This document shows, piece after piece, positions 33,985 to 45,158 of a stretch of 64,000 nucleotides of DNA. The DNA lies in assembly GCA_037954235.1 (NCBI GenBank), contig JBBMOA010000004.1:3106001-3170000 (forward strand), in the 5' to 3' direction. Each line of letters opens with the position of its first letter. Position 1 is the stretch's first letter. Made by a program: the position numbers and the translations under genes. The notes under the pieces are model-generated. The model made no database searches. It saw nothing but the letters and a program-made list of their open reading frames with translations, and was not told the origin of the DNA. This DNA comes from Aulostomus chinensis. Taxonomy: Eukaryota; Chordata; Actinopteri; Syngnathiformes; Aulostomidae.

Positions 33985-36900
33985 AGATGAATCCTTTTAA
34001 ACACCCTTATACTTACCTACAGCTTTCTTATCAGTCCTCCTTTTTTGTACTGTCTGGAAGGCTTGAATGTAAACGTTCAAAAGTGTGACAGTGAGCTGCC
34101 AGAGGGAGAGGAGACAAGAGTCTTGCCTCATCATGTCCTATGGCCACACAGTCACTGTAATCTATCCTGTAACACATGAAGCAACTCATATAATTAGCAC
34201 AAGTAAAAAGGTCCAAAGGCCTATCATAATCAATTCCCGATTGTTTCCCGTCTGACGTAAAATCAATGGCTGGCCCATCATGAAGGCTGTGCTACTGTAA
34301 TGTGGAGGCATGATGTCGAGAACACTCGATTATCATCCAATAGGTGAAGGACCTCTGCAAAGCTTCTTGAAGGATTAGGAGGTTGTCCCCCCCCCCCCCC
34401 CCCCCCCCATTTCTATATCCCTTAATTTGAAAGGATGAGAAAGTAGTGCAGAACAAGGTGCATGCAATAACGCCGTTATCACACTCAGTGCCATGTACTT
34501 GCAGGTGATTCAGAGAGCTAATTACTTTAGCTTGAAGAAGCCTCCTTAAATATATAAATTAATGAACTGAAAGCCAGAGTGAACGGTGTAAAGCAGGTGA
34601 GAAGAACAACGCTGCGTGTGGAGTTGATTCATGTATTTATGTGTTGATTGAGCGCTGTTACCCGGGTCACCATGGGAGTCAATGTGTTGTTGAGGGTCAT
34701 AAGAAGCACAAGGCAGCAGCTTACATTTCCTCGCAGATCTCTTCAACTAAGAGTTCAAAATAGATTGGGGTCAGAATACACTGATGAAAGAACAAAATGA
34801 CAGTAACTGAGTGGACTTCAAAATGGAAATAGTGTCATGTTCCTATACCATAGCATGAGTCATAGAAGTAGCTAATGAAGAACTGTTAGAGACACACTGT
34901 TAAGATATACTTTCCCATTTCTAAGAAGTGAATCCATTTTGTTTGCTGTGGCCTACAGCTTTATAACAACTAAGGTTGTGAGCTAATCCATAAACCTCAT
35001 TACAACAGTAGCGTTTACTGATGATAGAGACACTGTGAAAAACCTCCGGCAGTAGTGCTAGAGACCCCACATCCTACCGGATCTCACAACTCTGTGAAAT
35101 GACTACAAAAATGATAATGACCTCTTAGCACCATATTACATGATAGCAGGACATCTGTCGAAATTACATGCCAGCGCCAAAGAAACAATGTAATAAATCC
35201 TGATTTCCACCAGCAGGAGCTGATTGCTCGCACTATAGTCAATTATACGGTTTCTATCAGAAGCGCCACAGCCCATTTCAGGAAAATAGCAGAAGCAGCT
35301 CGACTTGGAGGAGGGAGGGAAACGTGGTACCTCAAGCTGTACAGAGAAGATTGTGCCAGGACGGAGAAAGTCCCCTAAACAAAGTATCGTAAATCCATTC
35401 AATTTTTCAAAGTAAAACAGCTATGCAAACTCCCAGTAACAGACAGAAAATGGCACAGTGTAAGCACTTCCTCTACATACAGAAGATAGACACATAAACC
35501 AAGAACTGTGTGAAGGAGGGACGTGATTGGTGACATGGCTGTAGCACGATGGAGCCATTTTCGGTAGAAATTTGGCGTAAGTCAACTCGGGGTTCTTTTG
35601 TGGTGGACCCATGAAATAATGGAAAATTATGTGTTATTGTTCCTCATGGATAAGAGCTTCTTCACATTGGATTTAATGTTGAATGAGGTGTCAATAGATT
35701 GCCTTGGGTTCCCTCAACAAAGTAACCAGGATTTCTACAGTAGACGATGGATTATTGCAGAAAATAGGCTGTTTAAGTTTTACACATTATGTTTCACAAA
35801 TTACAATCAATTTTATGATTTTAGCTACGTTTATTCAGCTGTTTGAATTAAAAAACTATGATCGTCATCACAACAAACTTTTGTTTTAGGAGTGATGAGA
35901 TTTAATGCCTGAAACTGCCATGTTTAGCCACTTGTTAGCAACCGCCATTTTTAACACATTGAAATACTGACATGTCTTGTGCCATACAATGAACATTAAG
36001 TTCCGCCTTGAGCTTGTGTGATCCACAGACCTTTTATCCATAAAATAATAATCAGTCCTATTGATGTGGGACCTGCACAGTCAACAAACCTAGCTTATCT
36101 CCGGGTTTTAGGACTCCTTCCTATGCCACTCTAGAAATAAAGTCTGGTTTGGCTGAAAAGCCATTCTGGGCAATCAAGCCCTTGCCAAATGAGCACACAC
36201 AATACCCATTAATCTTAAAGCTGCCAGCTTAGTCAATCTGCATTTTCAGAGTCCATGGAGTTTGTATCTGGAGTGACAGACCTGCGCTTCTGGGTATACA
36301 CTGTTTCTATTCCATGCTGTTGGATATAGGATGCTCTAAACAATGTATCCACTGTTTTAAACCCACAGCAGTAATGACAGATTAGTGCACTAAAGCACCA
36401 AACACACTTACTTTAGGAAAACCTCATCAGCTGCTGTAAACAGGACAGGACTCAAACACTTGTCCTGTGCTGCAAACGTTAACCACCATCAGTGAAATTA
36501 ATAAACCGGGGAATTCCTGGAATACCCACCACGAGAAAGGATCCTAACTGTTTTACATTAGAATTATTTATGTTGAGCCACCATGACATCTTAATGAATG
36601 ATGTGCCACCAACATGCAGTGCGGTACATACTTTGTGTGTGATCAACCTGTCCTCCCCAAAGCGAGTAATTCTTAGATAACAGCCAGAGTAACAAACACT
36701 CTCTTCTGGAAAGGCAAATATCAGCCTTTAAAAAGATCTATTCTGCACAAACAAAAGTCCACTCTGCACTTACTGCAAGTGTGACTGCACGCTGAATTGC
36801 TCTTTTCACAGTCATGCTGGCCTGGTCTCAAAAACCGCTGGCCCAGTTTATTCTTCTGTGTAGCAATCAAGCTGTAATAACTGCTGGAGTCTGAGCTCGG

Positions 36901-37890
36901 ACAGTGCAGCTCCACTCTGTTCAGCCTGGTTTAAGTTTACTGAGCCATATAAAAAAAAGGCCCTCTAACAGCCTTTATCCATCCTCCATGGTTGCCTGCT
37001 GCCAGACAGTCCCTGACTGTCCCTGACCTGCATGAGGCTCATGCCACATCTCTTTTTCAGCCCAGTGAAATGGAGTTTGACTCAGGCTGTTCTTGCTCTG
37101 AATCCTCTTGGGGCTGTATTAAAAAGGAATCGCAGCAATGTTGACAGGAATACATTTATCGGGATTGTGTCTCCTTTCAAGAGGCGGCTGGGGGGTGGCG
37201 CTGGCTGCCACAGGTCGCCTTGGCTGCCTGGCAAGCCATTTGATCTCCGTATCACCTGTGTGGGATAGTCCCGCAGCAGACTGGTGCTTCAGACAGATCT
37301 GCACACTTTGGAAAAGATGGAGATCAAATGCTTTTTTGTCCCCTTAGTGCACAAAGTGATTTTTTTTGGCAATAAAATCTGTAGGCAGCAATTCCAGCTT
37401 CCTCTGTCCTCCTGCCTCTTGTCAGGCTTTGCAGTAATTGCCAAGTTCTGAGGCGCTGGGGATATAATGGTAGATGTTAATGACATCAAGAGCAAGAGAA
37501 ATGGTGTTAGGCACTGACAATAATCTACATGGGAGGTTATTTTTACCTTTTAAACATCAAGACACTCATTCAAATCATTAAGCACTGGGACATCTCACTG
37601 CCACGGTTTAAAGCACCTGTGGAAATATTTTCTGCGTCTGCTCTCACAAATGTAGCAACTTTTATTGTGTCAATATATCCATGAACCTTTAATTTTACTG
37701 CAAATTAATATCAAGAATCCCCTGTACGATGAGTAGAAAACACTTTATGTGATCGCATGCTCATGTGATCTTGCAATTGTGAACGAGGTGGATGGGAGAA
37801 GGGCAGACAAATTAGAGAGAGCGCTTTCATTGGATACCAAAGTCGTACTTGCCTCTGACTGCAGGAGGACTTTTTGACTTGTATTTAGAG
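33985..37890. other. No gene seen; poly-C tract at 34387-34408
   Basis: Includes a 22-base C run at 34387-34408. From about 36.95 to 37.6 kb the sequence is GC-richer and non-repetitive, with blocks such as TTTTTACCTTTTAAACATC. It may be a conserved non-coding element, but that cannot be tested here. Confidence 0.4.
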
Positions 37891-37901
37891 TTTATCAACA
37901 G

Positions 37902-38838
37902 CAGGGCTGGGTACCTTTCAAAAATTTTTGGTACCGGTACCTTGATTTCGGTGCCGCTTCTGGTACGGTACTTTTCTCTGTAACAATTTAATTTTAAAAA
38001 ATTAGTGTAAGTAAGCTAGTAAGAAGTTCTCCTCACAACAGGATGAACAGCAGCAGCAGCAAGTGTAAGGAGAAAAAAAACAACAACAGTTCACGCTAGC
38101 GCTGGCTGACTCGATGGATACGCCGTATCACTTGTGTTAGCTTAAAGTTAGCTTACCTGTTGAAGACGTAACTGACATGGCGGCCGCCCCGTCATCTGTT
38201 TTCTCAGCTAAGGAGGGTTCCTCCGGTGGTAGAGATTTCGAAAGAGGCTTATCCACGACAGGTGAACTTGAAGGCTGGGATGAGGATGGCTGCGAAACAC
38301 CGTGCAACGTTCTGCTCTCATATGTATACCATGCATGTTTAGGTGCTTCATCAAATTTGACGTGTTGTCGTCTTTTGCCACGACATCCTTTTTGCAGATA
38401 TTGCATTGCGATCTATTGGCGTCAATTCTAATAAAATGGAGCCACACTTTTGACCACGGTGCCATCTCTTATCTTACCATATCTTGTGTCTCTCTCACAC
38501 ACATGCAGGTAACAAAACACACGCATGTGTAACACCTGTTACCGGAAGCAAAGTATAATGTTCATTGGATGGTGAAGTCATGAACCGCCCTACTCTGCCT
38601 CTCAGTGGCAGTTGGGATATCAGGGTAAGCCAATCAGAGAGAGAGTAAGGTGGGGCCTTCCTCTACCATCCTAGACCACTCGTCGCCAGAGTCGCCACCG
38701 GCAGTATTATCAGAGCTTCGCTTTTTACCTCACAAGTACCGAAAATTGGCACCGAAAACACAGTTGTTTTGGTACCCGGTAGTACTGAGGCATTTCGGTC
38801 GGTGCTATTAAAGTACCGAAGTTTGGTACCCACCCCTA
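37902..38838 (-). mobile_element. 937 bp hAT element with perfect 8 bp target duplication
   Basis: The left end CAGGGCTGGGTACC pairs with the right end, on the minus strand TAGGGGTGGGTACC, and both ends are dense in GGTACC/CGGTAC words. The flanks are ATCAACAG at 37894-37901 and 38839-38846, an exact 8 bp duplication as hAT insertion makes. It keeps a BED-finger first exon and its donor but no catalytic core, so it is a deletion derivative. The intact duplication suggests a fairly young insertion. Confidence 0.9.
38155..38463 (-). pseudogene. BED zinc finger exon of the hAT at 37.9 kb
   Basis: The ATG at 38463 opens MAPWSKVWLHFIRIDANRSQ, then CNICKKDVV and NTSNLMKHLNMH. This gives the BED ligands C-x2-C and H-x3-H and the aromatic W and HF. 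After that the frame appears shifted by one: the other frame carries the expected Ser/Pro-rich linker (SQPSSSQPSSSPVVDKPLSK) up to SSTG and the donor CAACAG|GTAAGC. One indel near 38320 would explain this. DNA binding would be the role of the intact domain. Confidence 0.75.
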
Positions 38839-38849
38839 ATCAACAGAGG

Positions 38850-41110
38850 GACCCAGGTGTAAAACTGGGAAATTTTATTTTTAGATTTCATGGGACTTTT
38901 CAGGGTAAAATCTGTGTTATGGAGCTTCTGGTGAATTACTCTTTGAAAACACACTCCTCTTCCTCTAATTAAGTTCTTGTATTCTTTAACAGTTACAGCT
39001 CTAGAATCGACCTGACATCACATCTATGTGACAACGCCAGTCTCTTGCTAATTACAAAGAGTCGAGGCGGTAATGAGGCACGAGTGGGTGATGCTTTCTT
39101 CTTTATTATTCTCTCCACTCTGACAGCAGACACTCGCATGTGGGACGCTCGAACAACATCTCATGGCATGATGACGGGAAAGCCTCCATAGTGTTACTGG
39201 TGATGACACTGCTCTGAATAGAGTGGGATAGCAGCTGAGAAATATTTGTTGAACACAAGTGGAAAGAAAGCCAGACATGATTGCATGTGTACTTTTAAAG
39301 GTGATGCACGTGTATAAAGCAAGTCAGACCTGACATAGTTGGCTCAGTCTTCATGAACGACCATGTCCTCCTTGCAGATTGAATGTACTGTGTCCAGTGA
39401 GTCCTGCAAGTTTGAACTCCGGAAGATGCATGTTTGAACTCGACAAGTCCCACTTACTGTTGTTCCACTGATTCTTCTTTGTGTATCACTTGAGGATTTT
39501 TTTTTTTTGTCGTTTAAAATAGCAAAATATAGTTTCAATCAAGAACTCAAATCAGAAAAAGCATTCTGATTGGTCGCAAAATTAGTTCAGGAGTACTGTG
39601 TGTTTTGTAGGAGCACTCAGTGCTTCCATGTAATCTGGATGAAGAAAAATGGTGACGGCTTCACAGACAGGTTGAATGGTGACTGAAACAATAACCAACT
39701 ACCTTACAAGCACTGTTGGTTCCGCAGGGGCCTCATGCTCTGTGGCTGTGGTGTTTTGATCTGAAGATGCTGTGGGACAACTGCAAAAAAACTGATGCTA
39801 GCAAAGGTGAGGAAGTCAGTAACACCTAAAGTTCACTATGTATACTAAATTGAACTCTGCTACTCAGTGCTGATGTAGATGCCCCTGCAATAGCCGTATG
39901 ACATGCGGTTCAGAACTCTTCAGTTTAATGAGGATGTAGCCGAAGCAAGGGATCCTTAATTCTGCCACTGAAACAGCAGAATTCGTTTAAGAATATCAGA
40001 ATGCGCCTTGTGTCATCGGTGTAATAATGTGATTTCAAATGGAATTTTGTCTTAAGAAATATAATGGGTTGTTGTCATTGTATTTCACCTGAAGGGCCCT
40101 GTGGTGGTAATGGAGAAAATCTGACTCTGACGGCTGTCCTGACAGCAGAGTCATTACTAGGAGATTATGAATCAAACATTTAGTTCACAGTCAGGTGTAT
40201 GAGATGGATTGCCAAGGGCTCCGGGGCTCTTTTGCATTTAAATAACCTCTTGTGGCCCACTCAAACACATCATGTAGAACGCTCCATTAATTGCTCAAAA
40301 TACTATCTTTGGATCCTCGCTTCACTTATTTCTTTTCTACCTCTGCATTTTCGAGCCAGAGATATATCTGTTGACATGGCGATCAAAGACTGATAGCATA
40401 ACTTCAGTGTGAGTCGAGGTGGAAGGTGCCGCTCCGAAGGATCAAGGTCTTTATGACAGAGCAAGTTGCTGAATTCAAAATAATAAAGACGCTGCAATCT
40501 GAGCCTCTTCTAGCTGGTTCTGCTCAGTGTTTGGTGTTGAATCAATTATCCAAACACAACATGAGATGCTATAAAAATGTATTGATCCCTGTAGGGGCAT
40601 TGGGCGGCTGCAGCGACAGTGATGCTATTTGGCATGAAGAAGAAGAAGTCTGGTGCATCAGCATAAAAATAACACAATAACATAGCTGCAAATGACAAAC
40701 CAGCATCGACTTGTCTAAATGGCATCTAGGTTAAGAAAAATACTTTGTTTTGAAGGCAAAAACCTGTAACGAAGTTAGTTATGTGTAACATTGGTTGTTA
40801 TGGTTATAGTGTCCCTTTCCGGTTGAAGGATGCTTCAGTGTCATAGAAGCCTTTAGTGATGTCCAGTGAGGAGTTTGCTTGTTGTTCCTGGGGTCTTCCT
40901 GGATTCCTTCAGGGTGCTCCAGCTTTCTCCTTCACAACATAATAAAAGAATCTGAATTCCCTGTAGCTTTGTTGGTCTCCAGATGTGAGCCCTGTGATGG
41001 CTACCTGTCCAGTGTACCCTCACTGACAGCAGGGATGAGATCAAAGTTGGATTGGCCAGAGAGGTTTTGACACTTCACACAACCTATGGCCCCACCCCTA
41101 AAAACATGCA
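38850..41110. other. No gene seen; possible conserved non-coding DNA near 40.1-40.4 kb
   Basis: No open frame of note. Around 40230-40300 lie TTTTGCATTTAAATAACC and CATTAATTGCTC, words bound by POU and homeodomain proteins, within non-repetitive sequence. This is suggestive of regulatory DNA only. Confidence 0.35.
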
Positions 41111-41115
41111 GACTT

Positions 41116-41569
41116 GAGATGGACCGATCTATTTTTTCAGCGCTGATACAAATACCGTTTATTCGTAATCAAGGAGGCTGATAACCGATATGTGGAACCG
41201 ATATTCGTTTGCAGTAAAAGTGAATATATTGGCGTCAAAATTTTGAGTAATACAAACTCCAACACTTAACTTTGTTTAAATGCCTTTGAGCATATATTAT
41301 TAAACATTGTAGAAAAAGTAGACATCTAAGTTTTAAAATTCTAACAAAAAGTGCAGGAAGCTCCCAGGCTCAGCAGCAAGTCTTCTAAAGTTAAATGAAA
41401 ACTTAACAAACAAATCGGTGTGTGTGAGCACTGGGCATGCACTGCCAGAGTTGTGACTGCAGACGGAGAGGCGCAGCTGCATCAGAGCCAAAATAACCCA
41501 GTTTTAAATTGATCTCTAATCGGCCGTCGGATTTTTAAAAAAGACTGATGCGATCAGTCTGTCCCTGCA
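41116..41569. mobile_element. Short hAT-like derivative (family with GGACCGAT ends)
   Basis: The left part reads GAGATGGACCGATC with AATCAAGGAGGCTGATAACC following. The right part has GATCTCTAATCGGCCGTCGG and ends near GTCTGTCCCTG. The same left and right blocks recur at 48544-48650 and 49386-49488, which carry a better right end (AAAATCGGTCCATCCCTA). No coding sequence. Edges are approximate. Confidence 0.6.
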
Positions 41570-42130
41570 CAAAGATGTGCTTCCTCAGAATACGACTTGA
41601 CATTGCCTGCAATACAAACTGTTGCTATTGGGGAGTTCATCTTGCTGTTGTTCCAGACTGCATTGCCAAAAGAAACATGAACCACAAGGAAATCATGGAA
41701 CTCCAGTTTTATTCACGACTATCAAACTACATCCTATGACCTGTGAGCACAGACTGGGCGCACCGTCCTTCATTTATCAGTTAAATACCACTTCAACAAA
41801 CATGCCACATAATTATGTTACCAGACTTTCTCTCACTGAAAACCCACCAGCCTGATGTCTTAGACATGAAAAATTCTCCTAACCCAAACACGCAGTTGGG
41901 GTCAATGGAAAAAAGGTTAACCAGGAAGAATCCTGTTCCTGAACCATGTATGGAACCAAATCCACAGTAAAACTATGCAAATCCTGTGTGCTAAATACAC
42001 ATGGGGGCATGGGTCTACACTTCACATGAAGGAACTCAGAGGTTCATAACATCACTTCTTTGGGGTGCCTTGGTTAGCTTGCTAAAGACAAACACAACTT
42101 CCCTTTTAAAGCCTGTAAGATACCGACTGT

Positions 42131-42202
42131 AGGCTCCATGGAGATTTGAACTCGGATCAGCGGATTCAAATTCCAGAGTGCTGACCATTACACCAAGGAA
42201 CC
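42131..42202 (-). tRNA. tRNA-Gln (TTG)-like gene, probably a pseudogene
   Basis: On the minus strand the 72 bases start GGTTCCTTGGTGTAATGGTC and include GAGTTCAAATC, the Gln-type B box. They align without gaps to vertebrate tRNA-Gln, with TTG at anticodon positions 34-36. The acceptor stem pairs, with a G-T wobble. Two pairs in the T stem and about two in the anticodon stem are mismatched, which argues against function. It is one of three related copies in this region. Confidence 0.65.
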
Positions 42203-42601
42203 TGCCCAAAATGGGAATGAGTGACACAAATTATGGCAGTCATCACGTACGAGGGACTACAGTGGTCGTCTGGATATAATATTCACAAACAAATATGTTT
42301 TCAAATTTTTAGACAGTGACACAGTGCTCTTATTTGAAGGGCCATGGGAATTGAATTATCCCAAACCTCTGAGATCAGACCATTCACTTTGATCTCAGTG
42401 TCCTGACTTTTGGGGTTCTTCCTTTGGTCTCCAAGTTTAAACTCTCATCTGACGAAAGCCTTTTTTGTTTTTAAATTGAAATTTCTGAGACTCAGATGAT
42501 GTCCAGGTAGAGATCCAGACATCTCAGCTGTTCTGACTGAGACATCAAGCATGCAACGAAAAAAAAAGTGTTTGAACCCAAACCGTGACCTTTACAGGAG
42601 C

Positions 42602-42860
42602 TAACAAAGTGTCTTTGTTCTGAAACTATATGGGGAACTCGTTATACTAGAAAAATATGCATTTCTGTGTTCAAACTAGTGAGGGCCATGGGTGCATGTA
42701 GGGGTATTTTGCCACCAATAGAGAACCCAAACTTAAGTCATGTGATGAGATGGCGCCTCTGATTATGAAGTTAACGGACAAAATGCGAATTAAAATAATA
42801 ACAACAATGTGTTTTGGAACAAAATAGATTTCTTCAATAGACTTTTTTTTTTAGACAACC
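42602..42860. repeat. Duplicated segment, copy A (empty site)
   Basis: Sequence from about GGGAACTCGTTATACTAG to CTTCAATAGACTTT matches 46845-46938 joined to 47933-48067, with scattered substitutions. In this copy TTTTGCCACCAATAGAGAAC is uninterrupted, while the other copy carries a 994 bp hAT at that point. The segment lies next to tRNA-Gln-like sequences in both places. Confidence 0.85.
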
Positions 42861-42878
42861 TGTTGGAGACCTGCTGTA

Positions 42879-42949
42879 GGTTCCACCAAGATTTGAACTC
42901 TGCTCACCGGATTCAAAGTCCAGAGTGCTAACCATTAGCATTCATTGGG
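42879..42949 (-). pseudogene. tRNA-Gln (TTG) pseudogene, damaged 5' end
   Basis: Minus strand: TAATGGTTAGCACTCTGGAC then TTTGAATCCGG, then GAGTTCAAATCTTGGTGG and AACC. The anticodon arm pairs well with anticodon TTG. The first dozen bases no longer match the acceptor stem, so this copy cannot form a complete tRNA. It shares the flank CTGTAGG with the copy at 42131, consistent with a tandem duplication. Confidence 0.7.
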
Positions 42950-42959
42950 CAATCATAAA

Positions 42960-43345
42960 GATTTATGAATTAAAGCTGTATGCAGCGTAGTTACGAGCCT
43001 GAGCCTCCTCGCACCTGTCAGGTGAATGAGAAGTTGTCCTGAATCCAACAATGTTGGTATGAAAGTGGTGGGAGTTTTAGTTTTGGAGAAAGATGTCTCA
43101 GTCTGACTGAAGTGTGAGAGCAGAGCTGAGAGCTGCGCCTTTAAGAACCCCTCCCCTGCTGCTCTCTCCCACCTGTGCTAGAGTGGAGAGGAGAGGAGGA
43201 ATTTTTGAGAGATTGTCGTGTGAAAAATGCTCTTAAATCCCAAGATTTTGGTTCAATGTAATACATTTTTGTCAGGAATGTTGTGATGTTACTGGCGAAG
43301 TAATAGTGTAGACGTGAGAAGTGTCTTTTTGAGGCTATGTGTGTC
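42960..43345. other. No gene seen
   Basis: Moderately GC-rich around 43010-43200, without coding or RNA features that I can support. It may be another repeat, since AAAGCTGTATGCAGCGTAG has the look of a fish interspersed repeat end. Confidence 0.35.
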
Positions 43346-43350
43346 TGAAG

Positions 43351-43862
43351 TAGGGCTGTAATCAACCAAAGAAATTCTTGGTCGACTGAAGCCCTCAAAT
43401 TTCGACTAAAAATCGACTAATTTCATATATGAAAAATATACTGTGTCAACTCTGACCGACACTATCATTTAGCTCTGTACGTGTCCTGCGCACAGAGCCA
43501 GACTGAACAGAGGAGCTCAGTATCGTGGCTGAAACACAAATAGACTTTTAACTTAAAATTTTACTCTTAAACAGAAAAGGCAAGTCCAATGTAAGAATTT
43601 TTACAATTAAAACAAAACAATCATTAGACTAAAACATTAAAATGTCAATTCTGATATGTTCATATACTCAAAACTGATGGGGCAACCTAAGGTGGACAAG
43701 TTAGCTTACCGTTTTTAGGTGATACGCCGTCGTGTTTGTAGTGGAGCTGTGACATGAAAACTGTTGTTGGCAAACTTTGCATTTGACTTTTTCCATCATC
43801 TATTTTCATGAAATGCTGCCACACTGCAGATGTCTTTGACATGGTGGACGAGGACTTGACTT
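43351..43862 (-). mobile_element. Truncated hAT element, copy 1 of the TAGGGCTGTAAT family
   Basis: Begins TAGGGCTGTAATCAACCAAA and is nearly identical to 50909-51475. It contains the minus-strand BED exon (ATG near 43841: MSKTSAVWQHFMKI) with a one-base deletion before the Cys codons that breaks the frame. The donor after the exon is still present near 43706. The right terminal part of the element is missing. Confidence 0.75.
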
Positions 43863-43869
43863 GTCATGT

Positions 43870-44555
43870 GTCACGTAATAAATTTTGAAGTCGATACCAT
43901 GAACGACCTGGGAGGAGATTGCGTTTGTTCAGGGTCGATAATAGGAACAAAATTATCCTTTCATGTCCATCTTGTGGATTTCCTGTTGGATTTAGGTCAT
44001 AAGTGTCTCCATATCGTTTGTAGGTTTTGATGAGACGAATAACTGGTTCCATGTCCTACGACGTTCCTAGGGGCTGTGGTGGGCTGCAGAACATGTTTTT
44101 AGAGATGTAGGTTTTTCACACACTTGTCTGTCTCCAATGATGAGAATCCTTTATCTGTCACATAAAGTCCATTCTATGTAAATTCATTATTATGCAAATT
44201 ACCTGATGATGTCATCGAGCGAAGTCTGGCCACTATTCAGACAGCCAATAGCTGCTTTCGGGAATTGGAAACAATTGTTCCCACTGCGTGAATACAGTTT
44301 AGCCAAAGGTTTGTCAAAAACATTGCATTGAATGTTCATAGCAAAATTAGCATCCAATGAACAGTGGGTAACCGAATAAATACTTGTGGTTTTTATTGGC
44401 ATAACTTTCAGCTTCCATGCAAAAAGAAATCACAGTCAATTTAAATCCAGCAGAGTTTTTATTTCGAAAAAAAATCAAACATTTGCACAAATTAATTTTA
44501 AAGGATTAAATGGTTTAAAAAAAACATTCTTAACTCCAAAGCATTTTTAAAGTTT
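43870..44555. other. No gene seen
   Basis: Overlapping frames of 60-70 codons without motifs. AT-rich towards 44.5 kb. Confidence 0.4.
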
Positions 44556-44559
44556 ATTT

Positions 44560-45158
44560 TAAGGTTTTAAGGGTGGTGGTGAGGAGGAGACCCTGATCCT
44601 CCCTGTCGTCACTGCCATGACTTTCTTCTTTGGGTGCTGTGGTTCTTCTGATAAAGGGCGGTATGATGTTTGCTGTATTAGACTCCATAAAATATCTTCT
44701 TTGGGATGCCACAATATCCTCTTCAGGACTCCATATTCCCTGGCATTGGTGACACAAGGCTTTCTTCTGGTGCCTCCTTACTTCAAGTAGAGGACCCTAT
44801 CATCCTTCTACCCAATGGTGTGGCTATGTATCACACAGAGGACGCTGTGACCCTTCTTCACATCAGTGCCACAACTTTTCATGGAGGGAACAGGGGGTCC
44901 TCGAAAAGATGAGGCAAACTCTCCTGTGGTAGCAGAATTCAGGGGCAGGGGTTGTCCTCTGGATCTAATTCTGCCTGGCACCGCAGTTCACCCACGCCTG
45001 GCAAAATAATTATTTTGCAGTGAAACCTCGTTCCTTGGGGCAGGAATTGGCCTCCAGACCAAGTCCTCCCTGGCACCGTAGTTGCTGCAATGCTGCCCAA
45101 ATGGATTCTTGAGTGTAATTGGTCCTTGGGGCAGGGGATGGCTCCCATATCATGTCCA
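44560..45158 (-). pseudogene. Decayed continuation of the Cys/His repeat array
   Basis: Read on the minus strand below 45158, and mostly in another frame, it repeats the layout of the intact ORF: EVMDMIWEPSPAPRTNY, then CQAWVNCGARQN, then EFCYHRRVCLIFSRT and LCVIHSHTI, with several stop codons between. It is an older or broken duplicate of the neighbouring gene's 5' half plus one finger unit. Confidence 0.7.

Noticed and set aside
42131..42202. Functional tRNA-Gln gene
   Set aside because: Full length, but with mismatched pairs in both the T stem and anticodon stem. Reported as tRNA-like and probably a pseudogene.
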